A stretch of 64,000 nt of DNA from Nitrosomonas sp. Is79A3 (GTDB taxonomy: Bacteria; Pseudomonadota; Gammaproteobacteria; Burkholderiales; Nitrosomonadaceae). The stretch lies in the NCBI RefSeq assembly GCF_000219585.1, contig NC_015731.1, positions 930,001 through 994,000 of the forward strand, given 5' to 3'. Every line of letters starts with the position of its first letter. Within the stretch, counting starts at the first letter, position 1. The notes under the pieces were generated by a model. The model did not search any database. It saw only the letters and a program-made list of their open reading frames with translations, and was not told the origin of the DNA. Below, piece after piece: positions 47,255 through 56,654 of this stretch. Position numbers and translations under genes: made by a program.

Positions 47255-48145
47255 ATGGAAACAGCTCCTCAGTTTTTCAGACATGGCCCAGGTCCGTTTG
47301 CACGGCTGTTTGTTTTCGCTTTGTTATCCTGTTTACTCATTATTGGGGATACGCGTTTCAAATATTTTCCGCAATTGCGCCAGGCTATTGGTGTGGTTAT
47401 TTTTCCATTGCAGAAGATTGCCTATATCCCAGCCAATATTTATGATCAAGTAGAGGAATTTATTGCCAGTTTCAACTTACTGGAAGAAAACATAAAACTG
47501 AGGCAGCTCTATCTCGAGAACCGGGAACAATTACTAAAATTAGCTTCACTGGAAGCTGAGAATATTCATTTACGCAATTTGCTCGGAGCGGTGCAGCAAA
47601 TTGAAACCAAAACCAGAACTAAGACAGTTCTGGCCGAAATTTTATATACCCCGCGCGATCCGTTTAATCATAAAATTACCTTGAATAAAGGCAGTCAACA
47701 TCATATTCAACTCGGCCAAGCTGTCATTGATGATAAAGGCATCGTTGGACAAATCACACAGTTATATCCTTGGTCATCCGAAGTGACACTGCTTACCGAC
47801 AGGGATCACTCCGTTCCCGTGCAAGTCGTCCGTAACAGTTTACGCTCTGTCGTTTCAGGTACCGGTAAAAATAACCAATTGGAATTGCGTTATCTATCGG
47901 TAAATACTGATATTCAGCAAGGCGATCAGTTGGTCACTTCTGGAATCGGCGGGGTCTATCCGCCCGGTATTCCTGTTGCGACAGTATTGCGAATTGAACG
48001 AGACCCTACGGGTGATTTTGCCCAGATTATCAGTACACCGGTTGCCGGCGTGGACCGGAACCGGCAAGTTTTAATCCTGTCCCTGATACAGCCGGAATCC
48101 CATGATGCTTTAGAGATGCCTAAAATTGAATCCGGAAAGAAATAA
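47255..48145 (+). CDS. mreC: Rod-shape-determining protein MreC
   Basis: A 296-residue bitopic protein. A transmembrane segment (LFVFALLSCLLIIGDT, about 17-32) is followed by a periplasmic coiled coil (about 65-115) and paired beta barrels (LLTDRDHSVPVQV, VTSGIGGVYPPGIPV). MreC links MreB to PBP2 and activates it. Its 3' end overlaps the longest possible mreD reading frame by 20 bases. Length and motifs are normal. Confidence 0.95.
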   Translation: METAPQFFRHGPGPFARLFVFALLSCLLIIGDTRFKYFPQLRQAIGVVIFPLQKIAYIPANIYDQVEEFIASFNLLEENIKLRQLYLENREQLLKLASLEAENIHLRNLLGAVQQIETKTRTKTVLAEILYTPRDPFNHKITLNKGSQHHIQLGQAVIDDKGIVGQITQLYPWSSEVTLLTDRDHSVPVQVVRNSLRSVVSGTGKNNQLELRYLSVNTDIQQGDQLVTSGIGGVYPPGIPVATVLRIERDPTGDFAQIISTPVAGVDRNRQVLILSLIQPESHDALEMPKIESGKK

Positions 48146-48677
48146 AGACGACAGGTCAAATAAGGATAATTACTTTGGACAGGATGTGTATGTTCCTGCC
48201 AGTAATTGGTTTATTGCGGCAAGTTTAGTTATGGCTTTGATTCTTAATTTCCTGCCATTGCAAGGGGATATATTGATATTTCGCCCTGATTTCGTAGCGA
48301 TTGCCATAGCCTATTGGAACATTAATCACCCGCACAAAATGGGAATGGGTGTGGCTTTCGGCATGGGATTAATGATGGATGTCGGCAACACCGGTATATT
48401 GGGACAGCATGCTTTAGCCTATTGTGTCATTGTTTACCTTACATTAATTTTCGGGCGGCGATTACGGTTATTTAATTCGATGCAACAAGCCCCACAGATT
48501 GGTTTGATATTATTGATCATGCAGATAGTCATTGTTCTGGTTGCAACCTCAGGCGGCTCAGCATTACCCGATGGGCAATATTTTCTTGCGGCGCTGTCGG
48601 GTACCTTGCTTTGGGCACCCGGTTCTTACCTATTATCGATGCTCCTGAAACAAAAATCAGATCCTGATGCGTTATGA
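48126..48677 (+). CDS. mreD: Rod-shape-determining protein MreD
   Basis: A small polytopic membrane protein of the elongasome with about five hydrophobic segments (first WFIAASLVMALILNFLPL). The frame is open from a TTG at 48126, which gives 183 residues with a charged, unusual leader. A GTG at 48186 behind an AGGA-type site would begin MYVPASNW and give a start nearer to the first helix, as in other MreD proteins; I cannot decide. The stop overlaps the mrdA start (ATGA). Confidence 0.85.
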   Translation: MNPERNKDDRSNKDNYFGQDVYVPASNWFIAASLVMALILNFLPLQGDILIFRPDFVAIAIAYWNINHPHKMGMGVAFGMGLMMDVGNTGILGQHALAYCVIVYLTLIFGRRLRLFNSMQQAPQIGLILLIMQIVIVLVATSGGSALPDGQYFLAALSGTLLWAPGSYLLSMLLKQKSDPDAL

Positions 48678-50587
48678 AACGACATGTAGAACTGCGAAAT
48701 CATCCTGTCGAATTACATAAATTTCGTTTTCGTCTCGCCGTTAGCGCTTGTTTTGTACTTGTTCTTTTCTTGATACTCTATGTGCGTTTCTATTATTTAC
48801 AGGTTTCTCAACAAGAACACTATCACACGCTGGCGGAAGCAAACCGTATTTCCATTTCGCCGCTGGTTCCCAATCGCGGCTTGATTTATGACCGCAATGG
48901 CAGGGCCCTGGCGCAGAACTATTCAGCCTACACGTTAGAAGTTATCTCCAGTAAAATCCAGAATCTTGAATCGACACTGGATGAGCTGGCGACAATTATT
49001 GAAATAACAGCCACTGACCGTCAGCGGTTCAAGAAATTGCTGAAGGAAAGTAAGCGATTTAATAGCCTGCCGATTCGCAGCCGTTTGACGGATGTGGAAA
49101 TCGCAACTTTTGCGGCTAATCGCTACCGGTTTCCTGGTATTGAAATCAAGGCACGTGTGCTGCGTCAATATCCGGAGAAAGAAATTGTATCGCATATCAT
49201 TGGCTACATCAGCCGTATCAATGATCAAGATCTTGAGCAACTGGAACGCAATGAAGAGCTCAATAATTATCGAGGTTCTCAGCATATTGGGAAAATTGGC
49301 ATTGAACAGAGTTATGAGAAGCAATTGCATGGCGTTACCGGTTTCGAGGAAGTAGAAACCGATGCGGCGGGCCGCTCCATTCGTGTTTTGTCACGTACAC
49401 CATCCATTCCGGGTAATAATTTGATCCTTTCGATCGATCTCGGGTTGCAGGAAGCTGCAGAAAAAGCTTTTGGCGACCGTCGTGGCGCATTGGTTGCATT
49501 GGACCCGAATAACGGCGAGGTGCTTGCTTTCGTCAGCAAGCCGGGCTATGACAATAATCTTTTTATCGGCGGTATTGATCAGGAAAACTGGAATCTGCTG
49601 AACAATTCGATTGATAGGCCACTGAACAACCGGGCATTACGGGGTGTTTATCCGCCTGGATCAACCTTTAAGCCTTTTATGGCATTGGCGGCGCTTGAGC
49701 TCGGGAAACGCACACCGGAATATAGTATGAGCGATCCCGGATACTTCTCCTTGCCCGGTGTGGAGCGCCGCTATCGCGATTGGAAACCGGGTGGTCATGG
49801 TCGAGTTGATTTGCACAAATCATTAGTTGTTTCATGCGATACCTATTATTACAGTCTTGCCAATGATCTGGGGATAGACAATATACACAACTTCATCGGT
49901 CAATTTGGATTGGGTAAAAAAACAGGTATTGATATCGAAGGTGAGGTTTCTGGTCTTCTGCCATCGTCTGCCTGGAAAATGAGTCAATATAAGCAAAAAT
50001 GGTATGCCGGAGATACTATTTCTGTTGCAATCGGTCAGGGCTATAATCTGACCACACCTTTACAGCTTGCTTTTGCCACGATGATCATCGCAAATAATGG
50101 CAAAGCTTATCTTCCCCGTCTGGTAAAGCAAATACAAAACAGTGAGACCGGGAATGTCGAGGATATTCCCGAAAAGCTACTCTACAGTCTGAATTTGAAA
50201 CCCAGAAATCTTGAAATAGTCAAGAATGCATTGGTTGATGTCACACGCCCCGGAGGTACTGCTGCAAAAGCTGCTATCAACGCAAGTTATACCTTTGCAG
50301 GTAAAACCGGCACATCACAAGTGATCGGCATTAAGCAGGGCGAACGGTACAATGAAAAATCTATTAATGAGCGTCACCGTGACCATGCCATGTTTATCGC
50401 TTATGCGCCAGCAGATAACCCTAAAATTGCACTGGCGGTACTGGTTGAGAATACTGGCACCGGCGGTTCAACCGCAGCACCTATTGCCAGACAAGTATTT
50501 GATTATTATTTATTAGGGAAATTGCCTGAAGCGGCTGTTGCAAAATTAAATGAGCCAGTTGAGGAACATATTCATGATCATCTCTAA
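48674..50587 (+). CDS. mrdA: Penicillin-binding protein 2 (elongasome transpeptidase)
   Basis: A 637-residue class B PBP that cross-links peptidoglycan during elongation. It has one N-terminal membrane anchor (about 24-44), a pedestal domain, and the transpeptidase domain with SxxK in YPPGSTFKPF (Ser about 329), SxN-type SCD and KTGTSQ (about 543). The start overlaps mreD by 4 bases. The stop TAA forms the first bases of a TIR repeat element (50585-50731), so the element may have set the current C-terminus (EEHIHDHL). Confidence 0.96.
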   Translation: MKRHVELRNHPVELHKFRFRLAVSACFVLVLFLILYVRFYYLQVSQQEHYHTLAEANRISISPLVPNRGLIYDRNGRALAQNYSAYTLEVISSKIQNLESTLDELATIIEITATDRQRFKKLLKESKRFNSLPIRSRLTDVEIATFAANRYRFPGIEIKARVLRQYPEKEIVSHIIGYISRINDQDLEQLERNEELNNYRGSQHIGKIGIEQSYEKQLHGVTGFEEVETDAAGRSIRVLSRTPSIPGNNLILSIDLGLQEAAEKAFGDRRGALVALDPNNGEVLAFVSKPGYDNNLFIGGIDQENWNLLNNSIDRPLNNRALRGVYPPGSTFKPFMALAALELGKRTPEYSMSDPGYFSLPGVERRYRDWKPGGHGRVDLHKSLVVSCDTYYYSLANDLGIDNIHNFIGQFGLGKKTGIDIEGEVSGLLPSSAWKMSQYKQKWYAGDTISVAIGQGYNLTTPLQLAFATMIIANNGKAYLPRLVKQIQNSETGNVEDIPEKLLYSLNLKPRNLEIVKNALVDVTRPGGTAAKAAINASYTFAGKTGTSQVIGIKQGERYNEKSINERHRDHAMFIAYAPADNPKIALAVLVENTGTGGSTAAPIARQVFDYYLLGKLPEAAVAKLNEPVEEHIHDHL

Positions 50588-50731
50588 CAGGCTGTTGAAA
50601 AACTATCTGCGTTGCTGCTGCGGTGTTAAAAACAGAGTCAAAATGCTCATTTATTAAGCATAAAGTGCGCTTTTTCGCCTGTTTTTGCCTTGCATCGGCT
50701 GCCTCGAAAACGTTTTTCAACGGCCTGCTAA
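50585..50731 (+). repeat. ~146-bp TIR element (MITE-like), copy 1
   Basis: An element bounded by imperfect inverted repeats, TAACAGGCTGTTGAAAAAC at the left and the complement of TTAGCAGGCCGTTGAAAAAC at the right. It carries no open frame of note. A second copy lies inverted at 57929-58074. Both copies end in TA, as expected for insertion at a TA dinucleotide. It lies between mrdA and rodA and begins at the mrdA stop codon. Confidence 0.8.
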
Positions 50732-50793
50732 GGGGTAGGGTAGGCGATTGGTTAAACAATCCATTAAACGATGACAGCTGACTAAATCTAAGC

Positions 50794-51894
50794 ATGATAG
50801 AAATTAAAAAAATCTGGCACTATCTCACACGCTATATGGATAGTTTTCTGTTGATCGGAATACTCACATTAATGGCTGTGGGGTTGATTGTGCTCTACAG
50901 TGCTACAGGCGCAAATATGAGTAGAGTCAGTAATCAAATCATCAACATGCTGGTGGCCTTGGTGATCATGTGGCTGGTTGCCAATATTCCTTTGCAACAA
51001 ATCATGCGCCTTGCACTACCGATGTATATAGTGGGACTCGTCTTACTGATCGGTGTTGCCTTGTTTGGAGAAATCAACAATGGCGCGAGGCGCTGGCTCA
51101 ATATCGGGGTGACAAGAATTCAACCATCCGAATTGATGAAGATTGCCATACCGCTGATGATGGCCTGGTATTTCGATAAACACGAAATCACCTTACGGCT
51201 AAAAGATTATCTGGGTGCAACGGTTCTGTTAATGTTGCCGGTTTTGTTGATCTTGCGGCAACCGGACTTGGGCACCGCATTATTAATTACGGCCAGCGGT
51301 TTTTATGTATTGTTTCTGGCTGGATTATCATGGCGCATTATTGCCGGATTGGTGATAGCGGCAGCGGCTAGCCTGCCGGTATTTTGGTCGATCATGCATG
51401 ATTACCAGCGACGGCGTATTATAACATTGCTTGATCCTTCACAAGATCCGCTGGGAGCTGGTTATCACACCATACAATCATCCATCGCGATAGGTTCTGG
51501 CGGTATTGTTGGTAAAGGGTGGCAAAATGGCACACAAGCACAATTGGATTTTTTACCGGAACAAAGCACTGATTTTATTTTTGCAGTTTTCTCCGAAGAG
51601 TTCGGCCTCATTGGTAATACCATACTATTATTCTTGTACTTAATAGTAATTGGGCGTTGCATGGTGATTACGGCCAATGCCTCGACACAGTTTACTCGCT
51701 TGATTGCTGGATCAATTACACTGACTTTCTTTACGTATATTTTTGTTAATATGGGAATGGTTAGTGGTATCCTTCCCATTGTAGGCGTTCCGCTTCCACT
51801 CATCAGCTACGGTGGTACATCAATGGTGACAATGTTGCTCGGATTTGGTATTTTGATGAGTATTCAAACACATCCTAAACTAGTCAAAACATGA
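50794..51894 (+). CDS. rodA: Rod-shape SEDS glycosyltransferase RodA
   Basis: A 366-residue SEDS-family peptidoglycan polymerase with about ten transmembrane segments. The family blocks RWLNIGVTRIQPSELMKIA, DLGTALLITASG, LPEQSTDFIFAVFSEEFG and GVPLPLISYGGTSM are clear. It works with PBP2 (mrdA), from which it is separated here by the TIR element. Its stop overlaps the rlpA start in an ATGA junction. Gene symbol mrdB is a synonym. Confidence 0.97.
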   Translation: MIEIKKIWHYLTRYMDSFLLIGILTLMAVGLIVLYSATGANMSRVSNQIINMLVALVIMWLVANIPLQQIMRLALPMYIVGLVLLIGVALFGEINNGARRWLNIGVTRIQPSELMKIAIPLMMAWYFDKHEITLRLKDYLGATVLLMLPVLLILRQPDLGTALLITASGFYVLFLAGLSWRIIAGLVIAAAASLPVFWSIMHDYQRRRIITLLDPSQDPLGAGYHTIQSSIAIGSGGIVGKGWQNGTQAQLDFLPEQSTDFIFAVFSEEFGLIGNTILLFLYLIVIGRCMVITANASTQFTRLIAGSITLTFFTYIFVNMGMVSGILPIVGVPLPLISYGGTSMVTMLLGFGILMSIQTHPKLVKT

Positions 51895-52850
51895 CAAACA
51901 CTTTTCTCCTATTTCAGAAAGCTCGCAAATATTTATCTGGATTATCTGCACCGGTTATTGGATTAGCATTGGCAATGGTCTTTGCATTGCTGACAGCATG
52001 CAGCAGTATGCCGCAAAATAAAGGTGCGTTGCCACAAAAAGACGCATTTTCTGCTTCAATATCTCACTCAGGCCCAGGTCCGGTAGCTAGAAAAGGAGGG
52101 GGATATTATCTGGATGATGGTCCGGGTGATAATCCGCCTCCTAATCTGCATTTGGTTCCAGATCCCGTACCCAGAGTTGAATCGCTTCGTCCGGCCAATA
52201 TGCAGCCGTACGTTGCACTAGGGAAAAATTTCAAACCGATGACCGAACTACGTCCCTATAAAGAGCGAGGAACCGCTTCATGGTATGGCCGCCGCTATCA
52301 TGGAAACAATACGGCATCGGGGGAGGTTTACGACATGTATGCAATGACAGCGGCTCACCCGACGTTGCCGTTACCTAGCTATGCCCGGGTAACCAATCTG
52401 GAGAATGGCAAATCAGTGATTGTGCGTCTGAATGATCGCGGACCATTTTTAGCGGATCGCTTAATCGATCTTTCTTATACGGCAGCTTATAAACTCGGAA
52501 TACTGGCTGGTGGGAGTGGTCAGGTTGAGGTTGAAAGCATATTGCCTGGCGATACACCGAGACTGGCTGTTTCTAAACCATCGGCATCACTGCCTGTTGC
52601 GGATAGTAATGCAGAAATGAATATGGTTTACCTGCAACTGGGCGCATTTGGCTCATCGGACAATGCACATAATTTTCTTACACAGGTACGGAAGAAACTT
52701 CCGTGGCTCAACGATACGGTCAGTATTACCAGAAATAATGGTTTGTACAAAATTCATGCGGGTCCCTATCCAGATCAGGTCGTTGCTCAGTTGGCGGCTA
52801 ATTCGATTACGCAACAGCTTGAGATAAAACCTGTGTTGGTGATCGATTGA
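51891..52850 (+). CDS. rlpA: RlpA-family septal lytic transglycosylase, lipoprotein
   Basis: A 319-residue envelope protein. The lipobox LLTACSS (Cys about 37) marks an outer-membrane lipoprotein. The double-psi beta-barrel domain (about 120-215) holds GTASWYGRRYHGNNTASGE, MTAAHPTLP and VRLNDRGPF. A SPOR domain (about 240-315) binds denuded glycans at septa. RlpA cleaves glycan strands lacking stem peptides. It overlaps rodA by 4 bases and ends the elongasome operon. Confidence 0.93.
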   Translation: MTNTFLLFQKARKYLSGLSAPVIGLALAMVFALLTACSSMPQNKGALPQKDAFSASISHSGPGPVARKGGGYYLDDGPGDNPPPNLHLVPDPVPRVESLRPANMQPYVALGKNFKPMTELRPYKERGTASWYGRRYHGNNTASGEVYDMYAMTAAHPTLPLPSYARVTNLENGKSVIVRLNDRGPFLADRLIDLSYTAAYKLGILAGGSGQVEVESILPGDTPRLAVSKPSASLPVADSNAEMNMVYLQLGAFGSSDNAHNFLTQVRKKLPWLNDTVSITRNNGLYKIHAGPYPDQVVAQLAANSITQQLEIKPVLVID

Positions 52851-52862
52851 TAGAGACAAAAA

Positions 52863-52888
52863 AATCCCTATTGCAAGCAATAGGGATT
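52863..52888. terminator. Hairpin after rlpA
   Basis: A perfect 11-base stem (AATCCCTATTG / CAATAGGGATT) with a 4-base loop starts 13 bases after the rlpA stop. On the plus strand no T-run follows; on the minus strand seven T residues follow. It can still end the plus-strand operon as a hairpin, but it is a better intrinsic terminator for the minus strand. Confidence 0.6.
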
Positions 52889-53319
52889 AAAGGGCCTCGT
52901 CATAAAATCATTCATCACAATCAGCTGGTCAAATGTAAAACATCTTCCTCAGTAAAGGCATCGCTACATTTTTTACATTCCGGCTTCGATGTTCTCGAAT
53001 CGATTGCGATTACATGATTTCAAGTTTAATACCTACTGAGTAGCTTTGAAGATGAAAACAGAGAGGGAATATACCGCTATATTTAAATTATAACTGTGAC
53101 TTTTAGCACACGCATGCAGAAGTTTTGTCTTGCTATCAGCTCGGCCAGGACAGAATTACTTTCTTTAGAAAGACTTAATCGACTGTTTCCGGAATTTTTG
53201 TTATATCAGGCGGGGGATAGTTGCGCCATCTCTGATCTTCACTCCATGAAGCTATGGATTTCATGAAAACCGGCATACTGCAGCAATCGGATTTTTATTG
53301 TGTTTTACTTTTTAGGACT
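52889..53319. other. Intergenic stretch after rlpA
   Basis: About 430 bases without a supported gene. On the minus strand a stop-bounded frame (about 52922-53020) contains PECKKCSDAFTEEDVLHLTS, like a small zinc-ribbon end, but it has no start codon. A palindromic element follows at 53320. Confidence 0.4.
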
Positions 53320-53471
53320 CTGTCGGACTTAAGGCTAATTTACAGCGCAAATGAGGCAACGGTTCGTATTTACTCAATTTCTTATTGCTTAGTCTCGCTA
53401 TGCGCCTCAAAATTGAGTAAATATGCGCTCGTTCTCCCACTTGGTTCGCAACGATTGCTTAAGTCCGGCAG
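53320..53471. repeat. Nested inverted-repeat element
   Basis: The outer arms CTGTCGGACTTAAG (53320-53333) and CTTAAGTCCGGCAG (53458-53471) are inverted with one mismatch. The inner arms TATTTACTCAATTT (53367-53380) and AAATTGAGTAAATA (53410-53423) are perfectly inverted. The 152-base unit could fold into a long hairpin. It resembles a nonautonomous miniature element. A 79-codon plus-strand frame that crosses it is not regarded as a gene. The element ends 5 bases from the stop of the HAD phosphatase. Confidence 0.7.
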
Positions 53472-53476
53472 GAACC

Positions 53477-54259
53477 CTAGTTATGATGGTTAAATAGGCT
53501 GCTGAGTAGTCTATAATCAACCCACCCTCTATCAAAAGTTTTGATGCTTTTGATCTTTGTAAACACTTGGGACGGTTCGCCAAGATCTGATAAAACTGCA
53601 ATTGCGCCATTAAAATCTTGTGAGCGGGTGTAACCACTTACCGTGATAAGCGTAGGGAGGTTAGCAGCCAGAGCTGACTTCAAACCATTTTCCGAATCTT
53701 CGATAGCGATACATTGTTGCGCGGTAAGTTTAAGTTGATTGAGTACCCATTGGTAAATATCGGGTGCCGGTTTTTTCATCGGCACAATATCACCGGCACC
53801 GATCACGTCGAACCAGCCAACCGATTCTTCGCCCAAAGTCGATTTTAGCAGCGCGGTAACATTCTCCATGGTCGTTGTTGTTGCAATCGCGATTTTTATT
53901 TTTTCCTGGCGCAACTCATGGATTAATCGCGCGACTCCAGGGCGTAATGGGATGCTACCGGTTTCCATCAATGATTCGAAATATTTAGTTTTGGTTTTGT
54001 GTAAGCTGATAATCCAGTCTGTTAAATCGCTTTTATTGAGTGTGGCCGGAACATACCTTTCTATATAATAGCGGATTCGTTCTTTTCCGCCAGTGACTTG
54101 TAATAGTTCACCATAAAGATCTATATCCCAATTCCAGTCCAGATTAAATTGTTTAAATGCTGCATTGAAGGCAAGACGGTGGCCATCTTGCTCAGTGTCA
54201 GCAAGCGTGCCATCAACATCAAAAAGTACGGCTTGAAGTTTATTCTGTGTATTTGTCAT
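53477..54259 (-). CDS. HAD-family phosphatase (CbbY-like)
   Basis: A 260-residue HAD hydrolase of the CbbY/phosphoglycolate-phosphatase-like group. Motif I is LFDVDGTLADTE with the nucleophilic Asp; motif II is IAIATTTTMENV; Lys in MKKPAPDIYQWVL and acidic IEDSENGLKSALAA complete the site. In autotrophs the CbbY type removes inhibitory sugar phosphates made by Rubisco. The frame is open from a TTG at 54280, but the ATG at 54259 is the better start. It lies 1 base beyond the end of the Sua5-like gene on the same strand. Confidence 0.85.
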   Translation of the reverse strand: MTNTQNKLQAVLFDVDGTLADTEQDGHRLAFNAAFKQFNLDWNWDIDLYGELLQVTGGKERIRYYIERYVPATLNKSDLTDWIISLHKTKTKYFESLMETGSIPLRPGVARLIHELRQEKIKIAIATTTTMENVTALLKSTLGEESVGWFDVIGAGDIVPMKKPAPDIYQWVLNQLKLTAQQCIAIEDSENGLKSALAANLPTLITVSGYTRSQDFNGAIAVLSDLGEPSQVFTKIKSIKTFDRGWVDYRLLSSLFNHHN

Positions 54260-54260
54260 C

Positions 54261-55304
54261 TTAATTCTGTTTATTATCAAATGGATTATAGCTGGCGCGT
54301 TGCAGGCGATCCGTAATGGCTAACCAGCTTGGATGATCAGGCGGTGCCTCTATTATCATATAATCAAATGCTGCTTGATCAAACTGGCGTAATTTTGCAT
54401 AGAGTTGCTGGCCATAAGCGATTGGATCCGAAGGCATGGAGAATTGTTCAATAGATTGATCCGAAGGTTGTGATGGAGCGATATCAGACCATGTCATGAC
54501 CAACACTCGCAAGCCTTGTGCAGCTAAAGCTAAAGCGCGATCCCATATGTGTTCCGTAGAATATATTCTTAAGGGCGTTGCAGGCGCGTAGTGGGCTGGT
54601 AATGATCCGGATGTACGTATCATCTGGCTGGTGTTGTGCGCTAATATAACCGGATCCTCCAGCACGGATTCCAGTGCGGATACCGCGATTCCACCCGGCC
54701 GCAGTATCATCGGTGATTGATCATGAAAACTGATGATCGTACTTTCCAAGCCTACTTCACAGGCGCCGCCATCCAGGATCATATCGACCGCCGAACCCAA
54801 CTCCTCGCGCACATGTGCCGCTATAGTCGGACTGATTCGTCCAAAACGGTTTGCAGATGGTGCTGCAAGCGCTTTTTCCGGTCCCAATGCAGCAAGTAGA
54901 GCCAGTGCAACAGGATGAGCCGGTATGCGCAAGCCCACAGTATCTTGGCCGCCGGTAACGCTATCGGGTATGTGGCGGCTGCGTTGCAGAATTAGCGTGA
55001 GTGGCCCGGGCCAAAAATGATTGGCTAGCTTCCAGGCAGAATCCGGTATTTCTTCGGCCCAATAATGCAAATCGGAAATATCGCCGATGTGAACGATGAG
55101 CGGGTGATCAATCGGCCGCTGTTTTATTTTGTAGATTTTATTGATGGCATCCGGGTTGGTGACATCTGCGCCGAGGCCATAAACCGTTTCGGTAGGGAAA
55201 GCCACTGTGCCGCCTGCATTCAATACCTGAGCGGCTGCAGTAATCTGATCCTGCTGCTTCGGTGTCAAATTGGGCCTATTTTGTTTGTATTGCGTGTGTT
55301 CCAT
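54261..55304 (-). CDS. L-threonylcarbamoyladenylate synthase (Sua5 type)
   Basis: Makes the threonylcarbamoyl-AMP used to form t6A37 in tRNAs that read ANN codons. The YrdC core has AGGTVAFPTETVYGLGADVT and KQRPIDHPLIVHI, with SANRFGRISPTIAAHV later. The extra C-terminal Sua5 domain (about residues 225-340) distinguishes it from short TsaC. The frame can start at a GTG at 55364 or ATG at 55352, but the ATG at 55304 is just ahead of the conserved domain, as in relatives, and gives 347 residues. Confidence 0.93.
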   Translation of the reverse strand: MEHTQYKQNRPNLTPKQQDQITAAAQVLNAGGTVAFPTETVYGLGADVTNPDAINKIYKIKQRPIDHPLIVHIGDISDLHYWAEEIPDSAWKLANHFWPGPLTLILQRSRHIPDSVTGGQDTVGLRIPAHPVALALLAALGPEKALAAPSANRFGRISPTIAAHVREELGSAVDMILDGGACEVGLESTIISFHDQSPMILRPGGIAVSALESVLEDPVILAHNTSQMIRTSGSLPAHYAPATPLRIYSTEHIWDRALALAAQGLRVLVMTWSDIAPSQPSDQSIEQFSMPSDPIAYGQQLYAKLRQFDQAAFDYMIIEAPPDHPSWLAITDRLQRASYNPFDNKQN

Positions 55305-55360
55305 TCGTGTGGTGATATTTCTTGATTTCCGAATTAAATGAAAGTGGTTCATTAATGAAA

Positions 55361-56533
55361 TCACGGTATATTGTCATGCCAATCATAACCGAGCACGCCC
55401 TGCATCATACGTACGATATAAAAACTCAGCCAATTCACAACATAATTGCGCCATGAGAAGAAGTTTTTATGTGTGGACGTTACTGCTATGGATTCTTCTG
55501 TAATCGCGGTTTTTAAACTTGTTCTGAGTTCAAGCGCAAATTGATGATCTTCAATGATGATATTGGCTTCGCGCGCGAGCAGTAAACTGAAAGGATCAAT
55601 GTTGGAAGAACCCACGGTTGCCCAATGTTGATCAATAACCGCTACTTTGGCATGCAAATAGCTGCGATTATATTCATAAATTTTTATCCCGGCTTTCAGC
55701 AAATTTTCATACAGTGCCTGGGTTGCATGGTACTGCAAACGATATTCAATTTTACCTTGCAATAAGAGCTCAACAGTTACACCACGTTGGGCGGCATTTT
55801 TTAGCGCGTTACTAAACTTTCTTCCTGGTAGAAAATAAGCGTTGGCGATAATGACTTCGGTATGTGCCTGGTTGATGGCATCTAAATAAGCGTGTTCAAT
55901 GTCATGACGATGGCGCCAGTTATCGCGTATCAAAAATGCGGCTTTTTGATTTCCGCAAGGTTTGTCAGCCGGTTTTATAGTAGCCGGGATAACCCAGCGT
56001 TTCTTTAAATGCACCCATGCGACCAACATCCATAAATGCTTCATCGCTTTATGTATCGGAATAAGCAACGGGCCTTTAATAACAACAGCGTAATCAAAAC
56101 GTGGTGTTAGTTTTTCCGGATTATGCTGATCGTCAATGATATTGATTCCACCGGCGAAAGCGATTTGTGCGTCAACAATGACTAATTTGCGATGCATCCG
56201 GCGAAGACGATAGCGACGGGGCATTGAAAAAATAATTTCAGGCCGGAATATCAGTACTTTCATGCCGGCCTTAAGCATGCTGTCAATTTCTTCTCGCGGA
56301 AAATCCTGCGAACCGAAGCCATCCAGCAGCAGGTGTACGGTTACGCCACGTTGTGCAGCACGTTTTAAGGCCGCTGAGATTTTGCTGCCAATCGCGTCGT
56401 ATTCAAAAATATACGTTTCAATATGTATTTCAATTTGCGCTTTTTCTATTGCTGCTTCTAATTCCGGGAAATATTCATCGCCATTGTGCAGCAGGGTTAT
56501 GCGGTTATTATCAACAAAATGAAGATTTCTCAT
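55361..56533 (-). CDS. Cardiolipin synthase-like phospholipase D protein (ClsB type)
   Basis: A 390-residue protein with two HxKxxxxD motifs: HRKLVIVDAQIAFAGGIN (about 115) and HAKVAVIDQHWATVGSSN (about 292). These form the bipartite PLD active site. It lacks the N-terminal membrane helices of ClsA and fits ClsB, which makes cardiolipin from phosphatidylglycerol. The longest Sua5 reading frame overlaps its stop by 4 bases, so the genes may be cotranscribed. Confidence 0.9.
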   Translation of the reverse strand: MRNLHFVDNNRITLLHNGDEYFPELEAAIEKAQIEIHIETYIFEYDAIGSKISAALKRAAQRGVTVHLLLDGFGSQDFPREEIDSMLKAGMKVLIFRPEIIFSMPRRYRLRRMHRKLVIVDAQIAFAGGINIIDDQHNPEKLTPRFDYAVVIKGPLLIPIHKAMKHLWMLVAWVHLKKRWVIPATIKPADKPCGNQKAAFLIRDNWRHRHDIEHAYLDAINQAHTEVIIANAYFLPGRKFSNALKNAAQRGVTVELLLQGKIEYRLQYHATQALYENLLKAGIKIYEYNRSYLHAKVAVIDQHWATVGSSNIDPFSLLLAREANIIIEDHQFALELRTSLKTAITEESIAVTSTHKNFFSWRNYVVNWLSFYIVRMMQGVLGYDWHDNIP

Positions 56534-56654
56534 GTAGGGTTTAGATTCGTTGATAGTGCAGCATGTACCATTATGTGCTGGTTAGCGCCGGAAAAATCTT
56601 TTCGGGCGTATGGCTCACGATTTGCAGATTCTTAGGCACTGGTTATAGGTGTCG

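Noticed and set aside
52922-53020. Minus-strand frame containing PECKKCSDAFTEEDVLHLTS
   Set aside because: It looks like part of a small zinc-ribbon protein, but no ATG, GTG or TTG start is in frame after the upstream stop. It is kept only as a note.
53254-53493. 79-codon plus-strand open frame
   Set aside because: Most of it crosses the nested palindromic element, so the open frame is incidental.
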